Virus record (IMG/VR): IMGVR_UViG_3300021376_000030
Location: 1-64,000 of that record
Direction: 5' to 3' (one strand)
Source: a virus
Length of the DNA stretch: 64,000 bases
Part shown: positions 58,122 through 64,000 of the stretch, piece after piece
Position numbering within the stretch: the stretch's first letter is position 1
Layout: every line of letters starts with the position of its first letter
Notes under the pieces: model-generated
Databases searched by the model: none
The model's input: only the letters and a program-made list of their open reading frames with translations
What the model was told of the DNA's origin: nothing
Made by a program: the position numbers and the translations under genes

Positions 58122-58472
58122 ATGGCAAATTACTGGCAGCCCAAAATAGATAATTGGATTACAGAAAATATTAATGTCAACAACACGGGGGCATTTCCTA
58201 TAAGCTACCAATATGCACCTAACGAGGGGGAAGAAAAATTTAAAATACATGTTGCAAACTATGGTCCAATGTCATTAAAAGAAATGAAAGAAAAAGTATG
58301 TGAAATACTAGAAGATTTGCATAATGCTGCAAACACTGATGATCATTCTGGCATTGAAAGAATACATCATCAATTATATGGTTCTCCTGAATTTAATAAT
58401 CTGCTTGCAAAATTTGTGGATACAGTAAAGCATATAAGGGCTAGTAATTCACCAGATCAAACCGAACGTTGA
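58122..58472 (+). CDS. Hypothetical protein
   Basis: 116 residues from ATG 58122, chosen by the late promoter. YWQPKIDNWITENINV, FKIHVANYGPMSLKEMKEKV and HHQLYGSPEFNNLLAKF. Helical. No family recognised. Confidence 0.62.
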   Translation: MANYWQPKIDNWITENINVNNTGAFPISYQYAPNEGEEKFKIHVANYGPMSLKEMKEKVCEILEDLHNAANTDDHSGIERIHHQLYGSPEFNNLLAKFVDTVKHIRASNSPDQTER

Positions 58473-58500
58473 ATTTGTAGAATTATGCGTAATTACTACA

Positions 58501-58680
58501 ATGACAACTGGTAAGACAAAAACTAAGATAACTGCTGATTTTGTCCTGGATGTATACGAACAGAGTAAAAAGAAAAAGGGTAAAGAAGCTCAAGACTTAC
58601 TACAAACGGCTATCACTCTTAGCAAACATTTAAATGAGTGGCTGGTGGTGCCAGATAATGTTACAAAAAAGAAGTCTTGA
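58501..58680 (+). CDS. Small basic helical protein
   Basis: 59 residues (MTTGKTKTKITADFVLDVYEQ), rich in Lys, with ITLSKHLNEWLVVPD. Too short for standard callers but ideally placed and with a clear start and stop. Function unknown. Confidence 0.55.
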   Translation: MTTGKTKTKITADFVLDVYEQSKKKKGKEAQDLLQTAITLSKHLNEWLVVPDNVTKKKS

Positions 58681-58708
58681 TATTTAATAAAATACTTTAA
58701 AATTAAGA

Positions 58709-59155
58709 ATGGAAAAGCTTTTCTTGTCGTGGAGCGATATTTATAACTCCTTAAACTGCATTGTTAATGAAACAAGTAATTATAGTAATAATGCTGCTAT
58801 TGTAGGGTTGTCTCGTGGAGGGTTGGTACCAGCAGTAATCTTTTCACATTTAAAAAATATTAACACTTTTTATACTTGCGGAATAAAAAGTTACAATGAA
58901 ACTAATAAAAGCACAGAAGTTATGTTTCAGTATCCAGATAAAAAGATTCTAAGCGATAAAGATGTTGTATATGTTATAGATGATATATGTGATTCAGGCG
59001 GTACCTTAAAATTTATGGAAAATTATTTGTTGCCTTTAAAGATGGTTTCTATTACTCTTGTATATAGAACAAATGAAGTCTACAAACCAAATTATTTTGG
59101 CACTCAGCTTTCGGACAACAGGTGGGTTGTTTTTCCGTGGGAAGAGACTAAATAA
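58709..59155 (+). CDS. Phosphoribosyltransferase-like protein
   Basis: 148 residues. AAIVGLSRGGLVPAV and the PRPP loop VVYVIDDICDSGGTL, then ITLVYRTNE and DRWVVFPWE match xanthine/hypoxanthine-type PRTases. It may salvage purine bases; substrate unknown. Confidence 0.85.
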   Translation: MEKLFLSWSDIYNSLNCIVNETSNYSNNAAIVGLSRGGLVPAVIFSHLKNINTFYTCGIKSYNETNKSTEVMFQYPDKKILSDKDVVYVIDDICDSGGTLKFMENYLLPLKMVSITLVYRTNEVYKPNYFGTQLSDNRWVVFPWEETK

Positions 59156-59212
59156 TAAACTAATATAGAGACATAGTTTTCTCCGGCCTATAGCCGTCAT
59201 ATATTTCATTTT

Positions 59213-59779
59213 ATGAAAACAACAAATAAAATACATAAGCTAAGCACACTGATCATAATTCTAATGCTGTCGACAGCATCTTTTTGTTTCACTGATTATC
59301 CAGAAAGACAAAAAAATATTAAAGATGTTAGGGCAGAATTAAAATCTATGAACCCAGCAGAAGAAAAGAAAGTTGCTAAACAAATTGAAGTCAAGCAAAA
59401 TGGTGTAAAGTATGATGGTGTTTTTATTCCAAAAACTGATAGAGGAGATTTTAATGTATTGACTGTGCGCTTAACTGTATATTGGGCTCGCGGTAGCGGC
59501 ACAGATCGTTATAGTGCTAAAAAGAAAAGCTCAACCGGCTATACATTAAAACAGGGTGAATCAATTGCGGTTGATCCTCGTATTATTCCTTATACTAAAG
59601 AAGTTATTATACCAAACATTGGATTAGTTAAAGCGGTTGACACCGGTACCGCTGTTAAAGAAAAGCGCGCATCTCGGGGCAAACTACCTGTAATAGATGT
59701 CTTCTTTGAACATAAAAGGGATGCTATATTATTTGCTAATAGATATCCAAAAATAGTAAAAGTAGCTGTATTAAATTAA
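59213..59779 (+). CDS. Secreted 3D-domain cell-wall protein
   Basis: 188 residues. Signal peptide with KLSTLIIILMLSTASFCF. C-terminal part VRLTVYWARGSGTDRYSAK, GYTLKQGESIAVDPRIIP, GLVKAVDTGTAVK and LPVIDVFFEH has the three Asp residues of the 3D (double-psi barrel) domain of lytic transglycosylases like MltA. Probably opens peptidoglycan from the periplasm. Followed directly by the SleB-like gene. Confidence 0.82.
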   Translation: MKTTNKIHKLSTLIIILMLSTASFCFTDYPERQKNIKDVRAELKSMNPAEEKKVAKQIEVKQNGVKYDGVFIPKTDRGDFNVLTVRLTVYWARGSGTDRYSAKKKSSTGYTLKQGESIAVDPRIIPYTKEVIIPNIGLVKAVDTGTAVKEKRASRGKLPVIDVFFEHKRDAILFANRYPKIVKVAVLN

Positions 59780-59782
59780 ATA
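59775..59782 (+). promoter_or_regulatory. Late promoter-like element
   Basis: ATTAAATA, four bases before the ATG at 59787. Confidence 0.35.
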
Positions 59783-59786
59783 ATAC

Positions 59787-60320
59787 ATGCGGTTCAATTT
59801 ACTAGTAAAACAATTATTAGAGGCAGCAGATGTGCCTCCTCAGCCCCCAGGCATTGTTCAGTCTGCTCCTAAGCAAGCTATAAGAAATATGGATATAATA
59901 GCAGCAGCATTAATAGGAGAAGCCGGCGGGGAGGGTGAAAAGGGAATGCACGCTGTTATGAATGTAATTTCCAACAGAGCTCAAACATCGTCTGATTTTG
60001 TCAAAGGAACAGTACAAGTTGTATTGAAACCAAAACAATTTAGCTTTTTTAATAAGTACACATCAGGGCAGGAGAGCATGGCGTCAATTGTAGATAAGGC
60101 AAAACAACACCCTAATTGGCCTAAAGCTTTAGAACTAGCTTTGGCGGGGTTATCAAAAAAACTACCAGATATTACAGATGGTGCAACCCACTATCATGTA
60201 TCAAGCGGGCCGAGCAAAGTACAACCAAAATGGTCACACCCTCAGGTTGGCGGGAAAAACCCTCAAGCAGTCGTCACTAATACTATAGGCAGACACACGT
60301 TCTTAAAAAATATTCGTTAA
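59787..60320 (+). CDS. SleB-like cell-wall hydrolase with CTS
   Basis: 177 residues. MRFNLLVKQLLE-AADV is a CTS-like leader with LLE cleavage. From residue 35: NMDIIAAALIGEAGGEGEKG and NVISNRAQ, then QFSFF and ITDGATHYH match the Hydrolase_2/SleB amidase-transglycosylase domain. A head-packaged cell-wall enzyme could aid entry. Convergent with the next gene, overlapping by four bases. Confidence 0.8.
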   Translation: MRFNLLVKQLLEAADVPPQPPGIVQSAPKQAIRNMDIIAAALIGEAGGEGEKGMHAVMNVISNRAQTSSDFVKGTVQVVLKPKQFSFFNKYTSGQESMASIVDKAKQHPNWPKALELALAGLSKKLPDITDGATHYHVSSGPSKVQPKWSHPQVGGKNPQAVVTNTIGRHTFLKNIR

Positions 60321-60541
60321 CGCTTTCTCTTTTTTTTCTTGGTGACCATCTTTATCACTACCTGATCCTGCTGACCGGGTGCTATACCCTGGGGGCCTGC
60401 GCCCTTGAAACCTGATGGTAGCGGTCCTCTAAAATTTATATTTGGACCTGGGGATGGGGCAGGCCTGCCTTGAATATTTCTTGTTTGAGGGTAGACATTA
60501 AAATCTTCTAGTAATTTAGCAACCAAACTATTAAATTTCAT
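60317..60541 (-). CDS. CTS-type short basic protein
   Basis: 74 residues: MKFNSLVAKLLE-DFNVYPQ with LLE cleavage, parallel to the SleB-like leader, a Gly/Pro linker (PSPGPNINFRGPLPSGF) and a basic tail (TKKKKRKR). No enzyme domain; likely a DNA-associated internal protein. Ends by sharing one base with the collar fibre. Confidence 0.65.
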   Translation of the reverse strand: MKFNSLVAKLLEDFNVYPQTRNIQGRPAPSPGPNINFRGPLPSGFKGAGPQGIAPGQQDQVVIKMVTKKKKRKR

Positions 60542-61695
60542 TAATATTTTATAATCTTAGTCACAACTGCTGACGGTTGTAAATTATTATGTGCTACTAG
60601 TGCATTAGATGCAGCATTGTTTTGGGTTGTAAGACCGCTTGGTGTTGTGCCACCGCCTTGGGCGCTTCTATTACTCGATTCGCAGCCTCCCGCAGATTTA
60701 AAACATCCCCCATATGACTGCTGGTGTGCGTGCGCTCTTAACCCACTTTCGTTTGCAGTTAATAGATGTGCCTCTGCTCCGCCGATATTTCCTACAGTAT
60801 TTCCCAATGTAGATGTAGCACTACCTCCAGCGCCGACAGATGTTCGTCTTCTTAAATCAGGTACATTGAAAGTAGTGGAACCGTCACCAACACCCCAGGT
60901 TGTACCAATTGCAGTAAACAAGGTTGCATAGGTTGATCTACTCACCGCAGATCCATCACAAAGCAAATAACCCACAGGGGCTGATGTACCGGCAAAATCT
61001 AAAACTGTCCCCGTAGGTATACCAGCAATATCAAGAGCACTTGCAAGAGAAGTTTTGATTGCCGCTGCAAAATCAGTAAAAGGAACATCTTGCGGTAACC
61101 CTGCAGTGGCAAGTCGGGCTTTAACTGTATTCGGCTGCATTACTGCTAATTTTTCGTTTGCTACACCTGCTGGTGTAATGTAAAGAGTATCTCCACTAAA
61201 TGTTAGTTCAGGACCTGGATCAGCTATACGTATTGTTTGATTACTAGAGATACGCTCTAATCCCCTTCCTATAGCAACACTTTGAAGGTAAGTCGCGTCT
61301 AGTGAATTTGTTTTTACAGCTAAATTGCCACCACTATTTGTTATAGTTGTTTCATCTGGCAATGCTGCGGCGCCATATTTTGTATAGCTAGATACAAGAG
61401 TAGAGTCGCTGGCGGTTAATGCATATATAAAACTAGATGTAGTATCATATACAATATCACCAATGACTGGTGCAAAGGCGAGTTGTGATACTGATAAATT
61501 TGAAGCTACCGGGCCAAATGCTGTAATACCAAGATTTTTTATACCTACAGGGACCCCGCCAGCCGTAGATCCGTCACCCACATATAGTCTTTTTGAATCT
61601 GTAGTATAGCCTGGCTCACCTTGCAATAAAATAAGGCCTGAGCGCTCTGACTCTAAGCCTCTTCTAAAAACAATTCGTGTAATAGGGTCTGGCAT
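60541..61695 (-). CDS. Collar-type tail fibre
   Basis: 384 residues. N-terminal RIVFRRGLESERSGLILLQG and YTTDSKRLYVGDGSTAGG is the adsorption/tropism-type fibre attachment repeat. C-terminal GTVLDFAGTSAPVGYLLCDG and FNVPDLRRRTSVGAGG, then AHAHQ is a phage tail collar (gp12-like) domain with His residues. Baseplate or short tail fibre. Confidence 0.85.
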   Translation of the reverse strand: MPDPITRIVFRRGLESERSGLILLQGEPGYTTDSKRLYVGDGSTAGGVPVGIKNLGITAFGPVASNLSVSQLAFAPVIGDIVYDTTSSFIYALTASDSTLVSSYTKYGAAALPDETTITNSGGNLAVKTNSLDATYLQSVAIGRGLERISSNQTIRIADPGPELTFSGDTLYITPAGVANEKLAVMQPNTVKARLATAGLPQDVPFTDFAAAIKTSLASALDIAGIPTGTVLDFAGTSAPVGYLLCDGSAVSRSTYATLFTAIGTTWGVGDGSTTFNVPDLRRRTSVGAGGSATSTLGNTVGNIGGAEAHLLTANESGLRAHAHQQSYGGCFKSAGGCESSNRSAQGGGTTPSGLTTQNNAASNALVAHNNLQPSAVVTKIIKY

Positions 61696-61704
61696 AATAT
61701 TATA

Positions 61705-61712
61705 TATTTAGT
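61705..61712 (-). promoter_or_regulatory. Late promoter-like element
   Basis: ACTAAATA on the minus strand, nine bases before the ATG of the collar fibre at 61695. Confidence 0.35.
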
Positions 61713-61716
61713 ATAA

Positions 61717-61744
61717 TTGATTTATTTACAAAGGTAATTATAAT
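61717..61744 (+). promoter_or_regulatory. Sigma70-type promoter
   Basis: TTGATT and TATAAT separated by 16 bases, eight bases before the ATG at 61752. Confidence 0.65.
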
Positions 61745-61751
61745 AGGTGTA

Positions 61752-62282
61752 ATGAAAGGCACGACAATTACCTGTATAATAACTGAAGAAGAGAAGTATT
61801 TCAATAGCACTGTTTTAAAGAATAAATTAGCTAAATTCGGTACTATTGAGAATTTGCAAAGATATTACGTCTCTCGGTCTGCAGCAAAATTACTTAAGTC
61901 TGGTCTATCAGTACAGCAAGTCAGGGATAAACTCAATAGCAAGTCAATAAAACAGGTAGACTTCGAGGTACTATATAAATTAAAATTATTAAAGACTGCT
62001 AAAAAAAGAAAAAAATTTGTTAGTCCAGAAGAAGCAAAACTACAACGCGAACAAACCGAAAAAAATGAAAAAGACTGGTATAGTTTACAGGAAAAAATAA
62101 AAACATGTACTCGGACATGGGTTGAGGAAATGACAGGCGGTCCAAATAGATGTCAAGTACCTTATGGAGGCACATGTATAAGACCGGACATATATTATGA
62201 TAATGAACATAGCCGTGAAGGCCGCTGCAAGCCATGCCCATATCATGTACATTGCTTGTGTGGTAGTAAAGAGGTTTCTTGA
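61752..62282 (+). CDS. CxVTG-family protein with Cys-rich C-terminal domain, copy 3
   Basis: 176 residues. N-terminal ITCIITEEEKYFNSTVLKNK and YYVSRSAAKLLKSGLSVQQVRD is a diverged copy of the family. C-terminal CTRTWVEEMTGGPNRC, CIRPDIYYD and GRCKPCPYHVHCLCG has seven to eight Cys and two His, probably one or two zinc sites. No activity known. Overlaps copy 4 by four bases. Confidence 0.75.
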   Translation: MKGTTITCIITEEEKYFNSTVLKNKLAKFGTIENLQRYYVSRSAAKLLKSGLSVQQVRDKLNSKSIKQVDFEVLYKLKLLKTAKKRKKFVSPEEAKLQREQTEKNEKDWYSLQEKIKTCTRTWVEEMTGGPNRCQVPYGGTCIRPDIYYDNEHSREGRCKPCPYHVHCLCGSKEVS

Positions 62283-62629
62283 AGTCTAGAAAGCTCAAGT
62301 GTATTGTTACAGGTAAGACGCTAACAGCGGCACCTGATTATTATAAAAAAAAGCTAGAAAAAGCGGGCTCTGAAGAGGAATTACATAGAACATATATCTG
62401 TAAAGAAGCTAAAGATCTACTTTTAAAGGGGGTTACTGTAGAGCAAATTAGACAACAATTTGAAACTACTGAACAGTTACCGGCTGTACCTAGTGATGTA
62501 ATATTAGCTATTACCACCAATGAATATGGTGTAAAGCGTAATACAATGTTTTCAGAATTAACATCTTTTACTCACCAATCCACAGATTCTGATGTCAAGG
62601 ATTTTATAAATATGTTATATGGAGAGTAG
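62279..62629 (+). CDS. CxVTGK-family protein, copy 4, TTG start
   Basis: 116 residues, TTG start overlapping the previous TGA (TTGA). LKCIVTGKTLTAAPDYYKKK and YICKEAKDLLLKGVTVEQIRQQ. C-terminal THQSTDSDVKDFINMLYG resembles related proteins in marine T4-like phages. Function unknown. Confidence 0.78.
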   Translation: MKSRKLKCIVTGKTLTAAPDYYKKKLEKAGSEEELHRTYICKEAKDLLLKGVTVEQIRQQFETTEQLPAVPSDVILAITTNEYGVKRNTMFSELTSFTHQSTDSDVKDFINMLYGE

Positions 62630-62843
62630 GGTATTTACAGTAACAAGTGATGGAACAACCTTAAGGTGTATTGATGCAAAAACAGGTAATCAATTTAATA
62701 CACTAAGACTTAGTGGTACCCTTGTGTCAGGCCCAATTGTAACTGGTGATCGGGTCACCGTAGTCATTCGACAAGGTAATACAAATTTTGGTAAAGTCTT
62801 TAAACTTCCATCTTTCTTACTTACATCTACGTTTCGCGGATAA
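62619..62843 (+). CDS. Small beta protein (PQQ-like repeat)
   Basis: 74 residues. DGTTLRCIDAKTGNQFNTLRL and VTGDRVTVVIRQG resemble one blade of a PQQ-type beta-propeller. Small proteins of this type occur in marine T4-like phages. Overlaps copy 4 by 11 bases. Confidence 0.65.
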   Translation: MESRVFTVTSDGTTLRCIDAKTGNQFNTLRLSGTLVSGPIVTGDRVTVVIRQGNTNFGKVFKLPSFLLTSTFRG

Positions 62844-62892
62844 TTAGTTTTTTTCCTCTTGAATTCTAACTATCTACAGTTACTATCTGTAT

Positions 62893-63384
62893 ATGGAGAT
62901 TGCATTAGATTACGAACTTGCAGAACAAGAACCATCGCTAGAATATTCCCTGCTCCCCGAAGACTTTTCGCATTATTTTTTTGCAGGTTATATTGTTAAA
63001 AATAGATATGACGAAGAGCGGCTGTCTATTCATAGTAAATTCAATCCTAAAAGATTTTCATTTACTACAAATAATAGCAAATATAATCTTTACGGCATAC
63101 TTAGCGAGGCTTCGCCAAATCATAAATTAATATCTGCTCTAACAAAAAATAATTTTATCAATATAGGCGAGTATAGTTCAATATTAACACTTAACGGATT
63201 ATCGTGTCTTACGTGTTTTCTACATTTTTCTCCTGGGCTCTATCCTATTGATTCCAACTATTTAAATAGATTTTTTCCTTCTATAGATGAATCCATCTTT
63301 AATAATAAAAAAATCATTCCTCATTTTCAAAAAATTAATAATATTTATTTGTTTGCGCTAATTAATCACAAAAAAAGTAACTAA
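62893..63384 (+). CDS. Unknown protein
   Basis: 163 residues, beta-rich. LAEQEPSLEYSLLPEDFSHY, NGLSCLTCFLHFSPGLYP. No family recognised. Lies between the PQQ-like gene and nrdA. Confidence 0.6.
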   Translation: MEIALDYELAEQEPSLEYSLLPEDFSHYFFAGYIVKNRYDEERLSIHSKFNPKRFSFTTNNSKYNLYGILSEASPNHKLISALTKNNFINIGEYSSILTLNGLSCLTCFLHFSPGLYPIDSNYLNRFFPSIDESIFNNKKIIPHFQKINNIYLFALINHKKSN

Positions 63385-63425
63385 AAAAACTTTTTTTAAA
63401 AAAAAAAATTACTGCAAAACTTTAG

Positions 63426-63433
63426 TATAAATA
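63426..63433 (+). promoter_or_regulatory. T4-type late promoter-like element
   Basis: TATAAATA, 18 bases before the ATG of nrdA. Placement before a nucleotide-metabolism gene is unexpected for a late element. Confidence 0.35.
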
Positions 63434-63451
63434 TAAAATATTTTTTCTTGT

Positions 63452-64000
63452 ATGAGCACACAATTTTATGTAAAAAAACGATGCGGCAAAACAGAAAAGT
63501 TTAATATAGAAAAAATTAATAAAGTTATAAGTTGGGCTATTGAAGGCATTTCAGGGGTTAGTTTGTCAGATATTGAGATTAATGCAAAGCTAAACATAAC
63601 CGATAATGTTTCAACAAGAGACATTCATCAAAGCATTATAGAGGCTGCTGCTAATTTAATTTCTGTCGATACACCTAATTATCAATATGTCGCGGCTCGG
63701 CTACTAAACTATCAACTTAGAAAAGATGTATGGGGCGGCAAGCACCCACCTAGGTTGGTCGATATGGTATATGGAGGTGTTCGACGCAAGATATATGATG
63801 AGCTAATTTTAAAGAAATATACAGAAGATGAACTAAATAAAATTGGTGAGTGGATTGACCACGATAGGGACTTTTTGTTTACTTATGCGGGTATCAAACA
63901 GCTTTGTGACAAATATCTAATTAAAAATAGAGTTACAAATATTATACACGAAACACCGCAGTTTGCATATATTCTAATTGCTACTTATGCATTCGCAAAT
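63452..64000 (+). CDS. nrdA: Ribonucleotide reductase large subunit, partial
   Basis: First 183 residues; the gene runs off the window. N-terminal FYVKKRCGKTEKFNIEKINK is the ATP-cone, the site of allosteric control, then SLIDVDTPNYQ-like SVDTPNYQYVAARLLNY and KKYTEDELNKIGEWI. Class I RNR reduces ribonucleotides to dNTPs with a separate NrdB radical subunit, not seen here. Starts ATG at 63452. Confidence 0.93.
   Translation, partial: MSTQFYVKKRCGKTEKFNIEKINKVISWAIEGISGVSLSDIEINAKLNITDNVSTRDIHQSIIEAAANLISVDTPNYQYVAARLLNYQLRKDVWGGKHPPRLVDMVYGGVRRKIYDELILKKYTEDELNKIGEWIDHDRDFLFTYAGIKQLCDKYLIKNRVTNIIHETPQFAYILIATYAFAN

Noticed and set aside
1-64000. CRISPR array, insertion sequence, integrase or att site
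   Set aside because: No regularly spaced repeats, transposase or integrase motifs were seen.

Overview
This window looks like part of the genome of a marine T4-like myovirus, most plausibly one infecting SAR11/Pelagibacter (a pelagimyophage). Evidence: a T4 gp20 portal, a gp15-like tail protein, a GroES-like co-chaperonin, T4-type late promoters (TATAAATA), long fibre and baseplate-region genes, NrdA, five to six tRNAs, very low G+C, densely packed overlapping genes, a phage ribosomal protein bS21, and a PcyX-type bilin reductase of the kind known from pelagiphage-like marine viruses. No integrase, lysogeny module or photosystem gene is visible. Layout: 0-15.4 kb is a leftward accessory/early region of small genes holding pcyX, a sugar epimerase, a tRNA(CAU), an unannotated ~350-nt structured RNA that I read as a candidate RNase P RNA, three clustered surface-sugar/methyl transfer genes, and secreted enzymes (CAP domain, staphylococcal-nuclease-like). 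12.6-20.8 kb holds many proteins starting with a 10-13 residue peptide ending in (L/I/V)-x-E, the signature of T4 capsid-targeting peptides; these are candidate internal head proteins delivered with the DNA. 20.8-24.5 kb is a rightward block with five tRNAs and small genes. 24.5-37.1 kb is a leftward virion block: three tandem cysteine/glycine-rich proteins, a long fibre, a beta-helix-like fibre, gp15-like terminator, bS21, GroES-like protein and a methyltransferase, facing the rightward gp20 portal (37.3-39.1 kb). 39-44 kb has nucleases, deaminase and another fibre with an S74 chaperone. 44.3-58.1 kb is a mixed-strand sugar/small-molecule cluster: five glycosyltransferases, three radical SAM proteins, an amidinotransferase (AGAT family), an asparagine-synthetase-like amidotransferase, a LmbE deacetylase and an epimerase. 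58-64 kb holds a phosphoribosyltransferase, two cell-wall enzymes, a collar-type fibre, two paralogues of a small family, and the start of nrdA. Two promoter classes are visible: sigma70-type (TTGAYT, 16-17 bp, YATAAT) before accessory genes and TATAAATA placed only 3-9 bases before many virion-gene start codons. How the parts could work together: early sigma70 transcripts make host take-over, tRNA and redox functions; late promoters drive virion proteins, including a packaged set with CTS peptides; the sugar cluster probably remodels either virion or host surface glycans. The most novel items to follow are the CTS protein set, the RNase P-like RNA, the two tRNAs whose bodies and anticodons disagree, the guanidino/amide-modifying sugar cluster, and the cysteine-rich triplet.
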